From Dysidea avara (taxonomy: Eukaryota > Porifera > Demospongiae > Dictyoceratida > Dysideidae): 64,000 nt of DNA. Under the pieces are notes generated by a model. That model saw only the letters and a list, made by a program, of their open reading frames with translations, was not told the origin of the DNA and did no database searches. Numbering within the stretch: position 1 is the stretch's first letter; each line of letters begins with the position of its first letter. Where the stretch lies: the NCBI RefSeq assembly GCF_963678975.1, contig NC_089285.1:11146694-11210693 (forward strand). The letters are read 5' to 3'. Below are positions 46,634 to 58,082 of the stretch, piece by piece. The position numbers and the translations under genes are program-made.

Positions 46634-47288
46634 TATGTGACCAGAGTTTACAGAACCGATCCAAATCGCACATCAGGCAAAATCAAACTAACACCACCAG
46701 TGGATAGCTACACCATCGTACTACAAGTTCTGACCCTCAGCACTACTCAAACTACACGAGGCTGGTTTTTACACACGTCTTTTCTGGGTGGTGTGGAGTG
46801 CTCAAATGGCGGTTTCAGGCCTTGTGAAGGACCTGGCTTGGCAAGAGTCAGTGGTTTACTGGTGGACAGCCTTATAATGTTGGCCAGACGTGTTCTCTGT
46901 TGATTTTGCTACATATCAGCCACTAAGGAGCCAGCACAGCCCTGTAATCTCGTGTCTGGACTCCACTCGTGGTCTGCCTCCATTTTGAGGTCTAACTTTT
47001 GCCCTCCCCACCACCCCCCAGCCTCCACCCCTTTGTGAGCACTCGTGATACTACTTCGCTCGTCCAACTGCTCAGATTTTCTATCTTATTTGGCGGGAAA
47101 CTGTACAAGCAGCTACAAGTACTGGAAGTGGCTTGAAAGGTAACAGATTGATGCATCTTTTGTGTAAATTTCATACGCGTGCTTGCTATCCTTGGAGAGT
47201 TATGCTGGCTTCAATTCTTTAAAACCGTTTATCTCGGAACTTCCAATGTGCGATTTGGATCGTTTTTCCAAAATCCAGTCACATATAT
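46634..47288. mobile_element. Inverted-repeat element with ATATGTGACC ends
   Basis: The left ACATATGTGACCAGAGTTTA and CCGATCCAAATCGCACAT are matched inversely by ATGTGCGATTTGGATCG and CCAGTCACATATATG at the right. The interior has no recognised coding region. Similar GACTGGATTTGCGAAAAG-type words occur near 39675. Confidence 0.5.
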
Positions 47289-47296
47289 GTATATGT

Positions 47297-47409
47297 TATA
47301 CTACAGATATCATGGTATTCGAAATATTCGCCTCGCACTATGGCACCCTTTCCTAAATATGTATATCTTTTGGTATATATTTCGAATACCATGATATCTG
47401 TAGTATAAT
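47297..47409. repeat. Hairpin with perfect 31-bp arms
   Basis: TATACTACAGATATCATGGT runs on to CGAAATAT and is mirrored by ATATTTCGAATACCATGATA to TATA. The loop is about 50 bp. Confidence 0.8.
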
Positions 47410-47604
47410 ATGTTAATACAACATCAATATCGTGTCCTGTACAAAAACTTCAATAGCAGCTTGTGGTATATTTTTGATATACTACAGCAAACTAGCCCAT
47501 AGAATCAGTATATCACTTGTACATTTGATATACGCATCTGATTGGCTAAAAATTTTTGATAGTGTTTAGTTGTTTTACCAGTTAGGCATGTCCGACTTGA
47601 CAAC

Positions 47605-47735
47605 TACTGGTACCATAGTAACCAATACATGTTACCTAGCAACAACATCGTTGCCTAGCAACCATTGCTAGGTAACCACTACTGATTTTAGAAATGATTT
47701 TGCCACCATAGCAACGGTTGCTAAGCAACCACCAA
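47605..47735. promoter_or_regulatory. Cluster of RFX/X-box-like palindromes
   Basis: At least five near-matches to the X-box (GTTRCC N1-2 RGYAAC) lie within 130 bp: GTACCATAGTAAC near 47610, GTTACCTAGCAAC at 47631, GTTGCCTAGCAACC at 47650, its inverse TTGCTAGGTAACC at 47665, and ACCATAGCAACGGTTGCTAA from 47705. RFX factors bind such sites, for example at ciliary genes. It may also be a repeat in itself. It lies just upstream of the KDZ-like relic. Confidence 0.4.
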
Positions 47736-47756
47736 AAAGCATGTAACTAGGTCAGG

Positions 47757-48540
47757 TTTATGGATTGTTGGACCGATTTTCAAGAAGATTGCAGGCTGCA
47801 ACGCATGTGCATACTCCTTGAGCATGCTAATCACAAGAAATTACTTACCAGTACTAATAATGGTATAAAAGCATTAGAAATTGCTGTTACTGCTTCCAAG
47901 TGGGAGACGAGATGTTGTATTAATATATATATATATATATATTATGCAGCAAAAGTGTGTCGTTTAGAAGATAACCAAAGAATTGTATTTGCATGTATGA
48001 GGCAAATTGGAAAAAACAACCCAGCAAGCTGCTTTATATAATTGCAGACAATGAACTTCAAGCAATGGTAGACGAGTTAAGGGAAAGCCTCAATGCTATT
48101 CCATGCACTGCTGAGCCTGCCAGTGTAATGAAGAGTTGGGCTGAAAGGAGGGAATAACTAGAACAAAGCTGGGAGAGCCATAGAGCCAAACTCTTTGAAG
48201 AAGTGGTGACATCAATGGCATTACCACCTGAAGCAGTATGTGCATTCTGTATTTTGTGCTAAATTAGAATATGATAGTTCTAATATAGCATAAACCTAAT
48301 TGATTTTGTTGATTTAATTGCAGAAATGTTCAATGTGCGGTGATACTGATACAGCAATAGTGCGGTGCCATCAGTGTGGCTACTCAAATATGACATACCT
48401 GTGTCCACTTTGTGATTGTCATGTTCATAATGATCACCCCCTCCACGACAGAGAATATTGGAATGGACACTACTTTACATTTATTCCACCAACACAGTAT
48501 CCTTGCCCAAATACGGGAAACTTGATCGATATTGGTAGGT
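47757..48540 (+). pseudogene. KDZ-type transposase gene relic, N-terminal part
   Basis: First block: CRLQRMCILLEHANHKKLLT then STNNGIKALEIAV. Next: LEDNQRIVFACMRQIGKNNP, then (48037..48238) ELQAMVDELRESLNAIPC and KLFEEVVTSMALPPEA, with an in-frame TAA near 48156. An exon after the acceptor at 48323 codes for a cysteine/histidine cluster: CSMCGDT, CHQCGY, CPLCDCHVH and PLHDREYWNGHYFTFIPPT. That pattern (CxxC pairs, then PLHDRE..G....IPPT) is what precedes the transposase of KDZ (Kyakuja/Dileera/Zisupton) elements. An (AT)n tract and a frame change interrupt block 1. The catalytic part is not present. Confidence 0.5.
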
Positions 48541-48740
48541 GAAATTTATCTCATAATGATAACAATGTTTACCTGTACAATGAAACTGAAACCCGGGATA
48601 CCAAGAGAGTAAATAGTAATACACCATGACACAGTATTTTTAGTATACAGCCTCCACAGTATACTGTATGATCTACAGTAGACATCTACGTACATCATCT
48701 TTGTGTGTGTGTATAGTGTGTAGGTGTGTGTGTAGTGTGA

Positions 48741-49300
48741 GGCAGCACAGCTAAGTGGTCAGAGCTCCGGCCTGTTATTTGAAAGGTTGCAGGTTCAATA
48801 CCTGGTTAGGCCCAATTTGCTGTTGTTGTTTCCCTGAGCATGAAACTTTATTCACATTGCTCCAGTCTACCCAGCTGATAAATGGGGACCTGGTGAACTG
48901 GTGTCAACTGGTGAAGCAGCCCACCCAGCTGTAACATCAATGGGTACCTGGTATGAACTGAGGAAGCAAGAGTCTACCACTGTCCACATCTCACTAATGG
49001 ATGGGGTTCAGGTGGGACCTTGGGTGCCCACACCATTAGTCTCGCATGGCCAGACCGCTTTTTTTCTTCCTTTGTGTGTGGGTGGGGAAAAGAATAAAAT
49101 GCGGTCTAGCCACGTGAAACTGCCACACCATACGTAATCCATGAGCTTGGTACAGCTCTCTTGCGGGGTATTGGCCCTTCCCCAAGAGGAACTTCTACCA
49201 TGGCTCCTAGTGCCTGCCTAATGCACAGTCAGTCCAGCTCAGCTGGGTTGGTGTGACCGCCCTGATGGCAGCTAGACTTTGATTTTTGCTTTTGTGCATA
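48741..49300 (+). mobile_element. tRNA-derived SINE with nested MITE
   Basis: An A-box-like CTAAGTGGTCAGAGC near 48751 and B box GGTTCAATACC at 48792..48802 are at tRNA-like spacing, so an RNA polymerase III promoter is likely. The body runs through GGGGACCTGGTGAACTGG to a T-rich end near 49290. A related body lies at 59500..59780. An 87-bp MITE sits inside at 49037..49123. Confidence 0.65.
49037..49123. mobile_element. 87-bp hAT-type MITE in the SINE, family 2
   Basis: TAGTCTCGCATGGCCAGACC at the left and GCGGTCTAGCCACGTGAAAC at the right are inverted repeats. The 8-bp duplication CACACCAT lies at 49029..49036 and 49124..49131. It is the same family as 50287..50872. Confidence 0.8.
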
Positions 49301-49419
49301 TAGTGTGTGTGTATAATGTCTATGCAATATATGTGTGACCTGGTTCAGAAGTAAAGGAGGCCTAGCAGTACACACATCTGTTCAATGGCAGCAAAAGAGC
49401 AAGCAAGCGTGTAGTGTAG

Positions 49420-49760
49420 TGTAGTGTGTGTGTGTGTGTGATAGAGAGAGAGTACTCAATGACTGACTTCAGTCTGTGGTAGAAGACTCTGTTGCTAACT
49501 CTCAGTGTAGTTTCAGGGCTGGTAGGGGCTGTGTGGACATGGTTTTTTGTAAGGGGGTTTCTGTCGAAACCCCAGAAACGCCTCTAGATCCGCCACTGAT
49601 GTCTCAACTGTGACACATGTTACAACTGTGACATATGTTACAACTGTTACGCTTGTCATAACGGTCTAATCTCTTGGGTAGAAGTGTGCAAAGGCATGCT
49701 GGAACTAGGGAGGTCTGGGGGCATCCCCCCCAGGAAGATTTTGAAAAATAGTTGCTAAAA
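49420..49760. other. GT/GA microsatellite and hAT-like relic
   Basis: A (GT)n(GA)n tract lies at about 49412..49452. CCTCTAGATCCGCCACTGA near 49580 is the right end of a CAGTGGCGGATCTAGG-type element. TCTAATCTCTTGGGTAGAAG near 49668 recurs at 52204. Confidence 0.5.
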
Positions 49761-50107
49761 TACTGCAATTTGGAGACATTTCCACATAAAATTCATAATA
49801 TTTTCTGCCTGTAGATATTTTATATACTGCCTTTAGATTATAGGTATGGCTCTCTGAAGCATTTTGCTAATGGAAAAGTTTGGGTAGGTACAGACAACCA
49901 AGTACATGATGCACCCCTCTCACAATTGCACAACACTGAATAGGTGCATACACGTGGAGATTCATGAACACTTTTAAGGGCGTACACGTGACTCGGGGAC
50001 GCCTCCTGAATAACTCTTATCTGACTAAACAACGGCCGCAAACGGAAGTTTGTGCCTATAGAGCTTGTTTCCTTAAACTAGATTTAGAGTTGTCGGCGCC
50101 TGACAGT

Positions 50108-52160
50108 ATGTCATCATCACAGGAGTCAACAGAGAATTCATCACTGGAGTCACCACTGAAGAAACGCCAAAAATGCCAGGAATATGCTGTCACTATCCCC
50201 ACAGTAGGTGTACTGTCTAGCGTGTATTTGTTCTCTTATTGGGTAGGAGGAAACTTCAAAGTTTCTATTTAATGCCTACCACATGGTAGTCTCGCGTGGC
50301 CAGACCGCTATTTTCACGCAGGGGCTTATCGATTGAAGATTATAAGCGCTCGCGCGAAAAAGGGTCTGGAACATTTACAGACCTCGAGTTGTTCCAGAGC
50401 CACCAGGTTCCTGGTGGTGTTAAGTAGGTGGTTGACACCTTTAATTTTCTTCAGCGCTCCATGATGGCTAAAGCGTCCACTTTTTAATCCATTTATGGCC
50501 GAGGTGTTGGCGCAAGTAGCGGGGGGAAGAATTGTGGACTGTCTGGAACCTCTACCAATGGCACAACAGGTAGGCTGTCAGCGTGATTGATCTAAGTAGG
50601 ACAAAACTTCGCAGCACCTCAAGTTGCTTAGGTTATTAGCCCTATGCATCGTAAAACAGCGCTCCCAACCACCTCTGAAATCCATGGAGTTGAAAAAGGC
50701 TTTAAAATAAAGCGTAGGTGACTTCAAACTAGTGTGCAACAATTGTCACTTCGCAAGGTGTGAAGAACAACTCAAGGTCTGTAAATGTTCCAGACCCTTT
50801 TTCGCGCAGGCGCTTATAATCTTCAATCGATAAGCCCCTGCGCGAAATAGCGGTCTGGCCATGCGAGACTAGCCACATGGCATGTGTGTAATCAAATAAA
50901 ATGTGTGTATCACACTTTGTTTCTTTGCAGGATGCCACAAAGGCCAATGCCATATTATTTGTAATGTCTACGGCTACGCCACATAAAATAATGTTACACA
51001 TTTTAAGTAACAATAACCCTATTACCTCTTCTGAGATTTTGGATACTGATGATCTGTTGTCAGCACTTCCTGAGACAATATTCACGGAGAGAATAATACC
51101 TCAATCTGAAAGGTCTGATGAGTATGGATATGCTGGACATATTGAACAGATCTATCCAACTAATGCAACGTTAACGTTATCATAGTTTATATATGTGTTT
51201 GGTAATGCTACCCAGTGTTCTAAAGTCGATAATAATGATTTTGCACGTGTTCTAGTAGTACAACAAGATGAAAACCCAACAATAACGTTGTCAGAGGGTA
51301 TTACTAGAAATGTGGCTTGGTCTTTCTTTTCATTGAATTCAAATGCCAATGATCCTCTGGATAAGTATTTTGCAGATCAAAAGAATCGATGCCTGCGTTA
51401 CAACTATTCTTTTCCTATTCCTTCTGAATCTCAACGAATTGAGTGCCTTCAAAGAAGCATTACAAAGCACTATGAAAGGCAATATCCCAACCTTAGCATG
51501 GGATCAGTTGATGCCACAACCCAGACCAAACGCTACTGCCAGTTTACTGGAGGTGGTGACCTATTAATTAAAATTAGTGGTAAGTTATCAACTCTAGTGA
51601 TTAGTGAAGGTACCTCCAGTGATGAGGAAAGATCTCCAGTGCACGTGGGAACGTCCAAATCAACTGCTCTATCCATTGAGTGTAAAAAAGGAGATCATGA
51701 ATATGATAAACTGAAATACCAGCTTTTTGCGAACATGGTGATTGCCTCAGTAACACGCTTTGTTGACAGTTTGCCAGACTTTACTGATGCAGACCTTAGA
51801 GCTCTTACTAGTTTGGGAGGACATGGCATAGCCTATACCGGCATTGGAGATGTTGGATGCTTCAAATTAACAATGAAATTTGGTCAACCTACCAAAATTA
51901 TCACCAAACTTAAATTAGACCGACGCGATCCACAGAATGCAGCTTCAAGGGTGGATAGTTTATTAGATTATTGTGTTAACAATATGTGTAAATTGCATGA
52001 TGGTAAATGATACGTATTTGCTTAATATATGATATGACGTTTGTGAAACATACAAATATCAGACTAAAGATACAACAGTGGATTGTCAGGGAAGGTTATC
52101 ATATGTTTATCATCTTCCCTTGGAATTTACGCATGTCACAACAGAACTGATACACATCTC
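50108..52160 (+). pseudogene. Crinkler-like (CR) protein with nuclease-like core, one stop
   Basis: Exon 1 is 50108..50203 (MSSSQESTENSSLESPLKKR QKC). Exon 2 starts at 50931 in phase and runs to 52010; it may instead splice at 52004 (GTAAATG) to an exon at 52079 (VDCQGRLSYVYHLPLEFTHV), cut off by a repeat near 52160. A TAG at 51183..51185 is the only break in exon 2. The N-terminal part has EILDTDDLLSALPETIF. The middle has SFPIPSESQRIECLQRSI. The C-terminal part has ALSIECKKGDHEYDKLKYQL then FANMVIASV, an E.K..QL.AN arrangement like PD-(D/E)xK nuclease domains of Crinkler-type proteins. That family match is inference. Intron 1 holds a 586-bp MITE. The next gene downstream is of a similar type. 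Confidence 0.45.
50287..50872. mobile_element. hAT-type MITE, family 2, in intron 1 of the CR-like gene
   Basis: Inverted repeats of about 105 bp begin TAGTCTCGCGTGGCCAGACC and include GGGGCTTATCGATTGAAGAT and GGTCTGGAACATTTACAGAC. The 8-bp duplication CCACATGG lies at 50279..50286 and 50873..50880. No coding capacity. Confidence 0.85.
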
Positions 52161-52265
52161 AGGGGCGGATCTAGGATTTATAAAAGGGGGGGCTATCTCA
52201 AGGTCTAATCTCTTGGGTAGAAGTGTGCAAAGGCATGCTGGAACTAGAGAGGTCTGTTCATAGGA
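52160..52265. mobile_element. hAT-like fragment GGGGCGGATCTAGG
   Basis: CAGGGGCGGATCTAGGATTT marks the left end of the common CAGTGGCGGATCTAGG-type element. It is followed by the TCTAATCTCTTGGGTAGAAG block shared with 49668. It truncates the CR-like gene. Confidence 0.5.
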
Positions 52266-52781
52266 CAATTGGATGGTAATAGTTAACATGTTATGTAATT
52301 GCTTGCTTATATATACTCAATGTTAATTGTACCAATAAACAAGTATGTACGTCAGGTGATGTATGTACATGGATGCAGTGACTCAGAAGGAGTAACATCA
52401 ATATATAAGTAGCTAGTACAAATGAGCTGGAAATACAAACACCACACAAACAAACACCATACACACACCCTAGTACAATACTGAATTGCCAAACACATCT
52501 TGTATCTTGTTGAATGGCGACATCAAACCAGTAAGTCTATAAACAGACTTTTCATCCCTAATATTTAATGTGGGGGGGGGGGATTCACCACAATGACACC
52601 TGAAATGAAAAAAAAAAGTTATAAAAAAGGGAGAATACAACATGGAAGCATCTACTTCTTTGAGTAAGGCATAAATCATGGTCATGACAGTTGATGATGA
52701 TAAATCATGCTCAGTAATAACAAGTAGATATGAATACTGTTTCCACATGAGCATGATAACAGTAATGGATATGCTACATAC

Positions 52782-53912
52782 AAGAGTTACATTGCATACG
52801 CTACATACAGGAGGTACGTTTTATACGCTACACATATGACGTACGTTGCATAAGCCACATACACTAGTATGATGCATATGCTCACTTGTGAAAAAACGTC
52901 CACATTTTTAGTAAGAGGTTCACTTTTAAGTAAAAAAGACTATCTTTTATTAGCAAAAAGGGCCACTTTTCATCAAAAAGGTTCAATTTTTACCAGAAAG
53001 GTCCACCTTTCACCAAAAAGGTCCACTTTTTAAGTAAAAAGAACCTACCCAGATGAAAGTCTGGCTACGGGCATGCTGCAGGCAGAGACTATGGAGCCGG
53101 CTAAAGTATCATTCAATTTTATATACAACTAACCATCTACGTAAGCATTCTCTTCAATTTTCATCACCTCAAAGAGTTGTTTATACTAGCCTTTCATTTC
53201 CCCCCGTACAGCCTGAGCCATAGAGACTATGTCGTTACGCCACGAGGCTGGCCCGCTTCTGATAATTTGGTGCAATTAATTCTATTTATAGGAGTGTGAT
53301 TTCCATGGTAAACGTTGCATACGCTACATACAAGAGTTAAACTGCAAATGCTACATACATGAGGTATGTTGTATATGCTACATACACTAGGTACGATGCA
53401 TATGCTACATACTGGAGGCACGTTGCATACGTACATACAAGAGTTACACTGCATACGTACATACAAGAGTTACACTGCATACGCTACAACCACGAGGTAC
53501 ATTGCATACGCTACATACACGAGGAATGTTGCACATGCTTCATACACTAGGTACAATGCATATGCTACATACAAGAGTTACATTGCATACACTACGCATG
53601 ATACATATGCAACGCATATTACATACACTACGCATGTTACATACGCTATGAATGTTACAAATGCTACGCATGTAACATACGTAGCGTATGTACCATACAT
53701 AACGACGAATGAACATTCGTAGCCTATGTAACATTCGTAGCGTATGTAACAAACGTAGTTGTTGTTATCTCTTGTTAGGTGTTACCCACTGTTACCAATT
53801 TCTACCCATTACCTAGTGTTAACAGTTATAAGGTGTTATACACGACATACGTTGCATAAACTACATACACGAGGTACATTGTATATGCTGCATACATGAG
53901 GTACGATGCACA
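52782..53912. repeat. 27-bp minisatellite, in three blocks
   Basis: Units of about 27 bp (GTACGTTGCATACGCTACAT then ACACGAG, with variants) fill 52782..52880, about 53310..53620 and 53840..53912. Between 53620 and 53760 a related but inverted set (ACATACGTAGCGTATGTA) occurs. Open frames through it are by-products of a unit length divisible by three. Confidence 0.8.
52905..53045. repeat. AAAAAGGTCCACTTTT repeat
   Basis: About six degenerate units of some 21 bp (AAAAAGGTCCACTTTTNACC) sit between two blocks of the 27-bp minisatellite. Confidence 0.65.
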
Positions 53913-54428
53913 ATGTGACAGAGCCCTTTTAGTGTAGAAAAGTATAAAAGGCAGAGAAAAGACACATTCGCGGCTTCCTCGTACAACAAGTCGCCCTCAA
54001 AACAAAGATCCTCAAAAATCTCTCTGTAGCCTTTTAGAGACACGCTTTCCCGATGCTTGTACCAAATTTTGATGGTCTATGGCAAGTAATTTTGAAGAAA
54101 TAAGCTGAATGGTGAGCCTATCTGGCTGGTATGGGCGCGCTCCGTATAGCACTAATCACGCGACATCAGCGCGCTATGTTTACCAGTGAACTAACCAAAG
54201 TTTTGACAAACTGAAGCCATCTAGACGTGAATACCGTTACTTGTATCAACAGCAGTAGCCCAGCAGTCTAATGGAGTTGGTTCTTTCCAGCGCTAGAATT
54301 GGTTTGTAATGGTCTACAGATTTCCGGGTTTGTTCGCGCATGACCACAAACATGCTGTTTAATTAGTTTGTACGGCTTCCCATAATTACTTCAACGCCAC
54401 CTTAACCAGTGTGACTAGTGCAAAGAAA

Positions 54429-56422
54429 ATGGAGGAGGAAGGTTACGAGCCAAAACCAAAACAACAGAAATGTGGTAATGTTGCTAAGTTTGCATACTCT
54501 TAACATTAATGAAGACTTTTCTTTTTAATAGATCAAGTCATTGTTTGGTTTAAAAGAGTTCACTACATGAATCGTTATGAATACTCGTCAACAGCGACCG
54601 TGAAAGGCTTTCTAACCTCTCGTGATGTTTCACTGTCAGAAGACGAAATGGTTGTTTGTGGTGAGAAGTGGATTGTAAGTGATACTGTGCTTGGTGACAC
54701 TGCGACATCACCAGAGAATCCCTTGTACATTAAACTGTGTACACTCTGGATACGGTATGAAGATGCACCTGAGATTCCAAAGCGGTGCGATCCATATACA
54801 CGATTATGGAAGTTTGTTGAGGAAGGAAGTGTCGGTAGCATTGGTTACCACAACAACAGAGTGGTCAGTTTTGATACTGTGGTGGGAAATGTTTTTACTT
54901 CAAGGCTTCAGCCCCTTGTGATCAAGAAGCTAATAGTGACAGTGTTTGTTGATCATGTCAAGCTCTCCAAACCCATATGTAACTGTGTTACGATGAAGCA
55001 GTTGATTAGCCAGGCAAGCCGGGCAACGGAGTGTGAACTGGTTTCAACTGCCTACAATAGCAATGATGGCGAGATTAATGATTTTGACTGGTTTATCCTT
55101 AACACGTCAGAAAAGCGAAGCCTGTACCTGAAGAAGGTTGAGGCAGTCAAGGTGCATTATTCACACAGTCATTCAATTTCTGAAGCTGCTAAGAACCACA
55201 GAAAAGACATAGCCGGACGTTCTAAATCATATGAGCTCTATAAACATTGGTTTGCTATGCTAATCTACGACAAATTCTGTGAACAACCCAGCAATGCCGC
55301 GTTGCAGTTTGCACAAAGATACAACCGACTGATGAGTTTTGGTGACTACCAACCGGCAATATTGCAAGGTTACGAACTCTCAGCATCTGCCGTATTCTTC
55401 CAAGCACTAGACAGGTTCTTATTTGCTGATGATGACCAGAAGGGGTGTATCCTTCACCAGGCGGTGTTAGGTGACAACCGTAAAAATAGGCCTGACGGTT
55501 ACATGGCCAAGTTACGCGATGGTCTACCGTCAACTCCAGTGCTAGTATCGGACTTCAAATTTCAACCTGGTGAAATCGTTGAATTGGAGAGTCTGGGGTA
55601 TTTCCAGTCGGTGCTCAATACCTGTGGCATGTATTTTCCTATGCTGGTGATGGCCAGCACCCCAACTGTCCTATCCTTGTACTTGTGCTGGCCTGTTAAG
55701 AATTCAAAATGGCATGCAACCATCAAAATTTTTGAGGCCAAACAGTCACAGTTTGCAGCGTTTTTTTGCGCTCTGAGATTTGCAGTTGACGAGTTTGATT
55801 ACCTGAAAGATGGAGGGTTTATTGTCCAACCAACAAAAGACATTGCTTTAACCGAAAGTCTACAATTGCCGAATGTTTATCGCTGTGGCGATACAGTGTA
55901 TAAGCTTTTCGATACACAGACATCAAGTCGCATAAACCCAACAAGGAATTGATCCAGAAGGTGCTTGGCAATGACTACCTGTGTGACATGAAGGAAGTTG
56001 ACCTGACAAAAGATGGACGCTACAAATTGTTTACATACAGGTTCATGGAGGATGATAGACAATCATACACTTGTGAAGACTTCAGACCGATCATGATTGC
56101 ACTCGATAAACTCCACCAACAGAATTACGTACATTCAGACGTTCGACGTGCCAACATGATATTTCCTAATGAGGGGCCTGCAAAATTGATTGACTTTGAT
56201 CTGACAGCAAAAGCTGACGTTCCTTATCCACCAGGCTACAATTGTGATCTGCCAGAGCGTCACCCTGGCATAAAGGTGGGTCAACATCGTATGAAAGCCC
56301 ACGATCGATATTCTCTGATCCACATAATCACTCAATATGTGAGTCTCAATGAAGTTCAGCGTGTGAAGTTGACATGTTTAAAGGATTCTTCGTTTGATCT
56401 GCAAACAGTTTTTAATGACTAA
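54429..56422 (+). CDS. Crinkler-like (CR) protein: Ub-like header, nuclease-like and kinase-like regions
   Basis: Exon 1 is 54429..54474 (MEEEGYEPKPKQQKC). Exon 2, 54532..56422, is joined in phase. The header (VIVWFKRVHYMNRYEYSSTA and on) looks like a small beta-rich domain. The middle has LVSDFKFQPGEIVELESLGY and PMLVMASTPTVLSLYLCWPV, a D..K arrangement like restriction-type folds. The C-terminal part has HSDVRRANMIF (catalytic HxDxxxxN at 56132..56155) and IDFD at 56189..56200 in place of DFG; no glycine-rich loop is obvious. A single frameshift near 55930 (after TQTSS) separates the kinase-like part. It may be a lesion, an assembly error or a missed splice. Crinkler-like proteins of eukaryotes couple headers to nuclease and kinase domains (family knowledge); their role in sponges is unclear. 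Confidence 0.55.
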
Positions 56423-56579
56423 TTAGGTAGTGTGTAAGTTTACTAACACTTCAACTGTTTGCAAACTTTGCATACATGATTATAAGAAACATAAAACAAA
56501 ACTACCTAGTATCTTCAAAAGTTACTCAGGAAATGTGGAGAATAAATCTTGGTCACTGTATTCTCAGTACAGAAAATTA

Positions 56580-56935
56580 CCGTATGGCTCCAAATTTTCG
56601 TAGTATAAAATTTTCGTGATTATTATGTGTCATTACGAAAATATTTTCTACGAAAAATTAAGTTTTTTGGTAGCCACACAAGGTGGGGAGGTGAGGTGAG
56701 CAGCATGAAGAGCCTATTCCATTGTTTTAAGCGTAATTTGCTTTTACCGTCTCCGACTGGACCGTTGTCCAAGGAAGTGCCAGCAACTGCCATTAGTGGA
56801 GCTAACAAGGAGGTTATGGATTGTCTGAAACAATCTGAAGACAAAAAGGGAGTGAAGAAAAGAGGAACTTACCAGAAATACAGCGGACCGTTGTCCAAGG
56901 AAGTGCCAGCAACTACCTAGTATCTGTGATGGGCT
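56580..56935. repeat. TTTTCGT palindromes and a 27-bp direct repeat
   Basis: ATTTTCGTAGTATAAAATTT and TACGAAAATATTTTCTACGA form short palindromes at 56594..56660. GACCGTTGTCCAAGGAAGTG plus CCAGCAACT occurs at 56760 and 56886. The open frame between reads ISGANKEVMDCLKQSEDKKG, which looks like the start of a transposon protein but is not identified. Confidence 0.45.
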
Positions 56936-57600
56936 GAAAAAGCCTTTGGCAAGGCAACTGTGCAGCAGAGAAGACAGGACTTCATTTCAACACATGTACT
57001 CATGGCCTAAAAGTTGTTTGAACAAGGTAGCTACTTCTAAGAGTAGTGAGAATAGTTTCTTGAGAAAGACTGAAGTTAATGGACACTGGTGAAGGCACAC
57101 TGGTGAAGGCACAGTTTTACTGATGCTCAAGATTTTCCTAACTTTGTTCCCACACTACAAACTTGTGTAGTGATACCAAAGTTAGCCTGGGAGCTTTTCT
57201 GGGCTTGTTTCCCACCACCAGTGAACAGCAACAATTATCTCGGCACTCTAGCTATATTAGTACTACTTCATCCGGCACAGCACAGCCACGTCTAATCTGG
57301 CCAGCTTTTTCTATGGTGACACCAGCCAATCCCACAATCAATTACAAGTGAACTATTCTTATAATTCATACTACCTCTGTTTACCACCATACAGACAACT
57401 AACAAGTGAGGTTGCTAGAAAGGAAGACATTATGAACAAACAGTTAAAGTGAGCACCACTGCCTATCAGATAGTTCACTGTGTATGATTACTTTGCAGCA
57501 AGCTAAGTGCTGAGAAACACAAACAAGATATTGAAAACCAGAAGCTGCAAGAATGATTGCAAAGCTTAGAAGCTCAAAATGTCATCATGGAAAAGGTAAG
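56936..57600. other. Possible exon remnants, unassigned
   Basis: Short frames (TSGTAQPRLIWPAF near 57280; EKHKQDIENQKLQ near 57510) flank intron-like signals and could belong to a transposon gene with a coiled coil. Not enough is seen to name it. Confidence 0.2.
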
Positions 57601-57601
57601 C

Positions 57602-57794
<193 letters not shown>

Positions 57795-58082
57795 CCATCT
57801 GAAGCAGATCAGCTACAAGGGGGTGTCACTTAGGCACTTACTGTAGGTCGATCTGCAACCGCGGTAAAAGTCTTAGACAACGGTCAAGAGTGCGATTTTC
57901 TGACCAACAATCGCAAAGTACTAAAATATGGTCGCTAGGTCAACGGTCAAAGATTGAAAAAGCAACACACAAGTTACCAGAACCTATTTCTAGGTTCTTT
58001 CCTAGAAAGCGAACTAGCCATGCGAACCTAAATCAGTCATAGATTTATAGGGTTCGCGCCCTCTATTTACACAATATACGAG

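Noticed and set aside
46610..46903. Open frame at the start of the ATATGTGACC element
   Set aside because: It reads through the terminal inverted repeat and matches no family.
48751..48805. A tRNA gene at the A/B-box pair
   Set aside because: No cloverleaf could be folded by eye and it continues into a SINE body.
53359..53722. Open frames in the 27-bp minisatellite
   Set aside because: They arise because the unit length is a multiple of three; no domain or start context.
52782..53760. CRISPR array
   Set aside because: Repeats are contiguous and degenerate with no spacers, in a eukaryotic genome.
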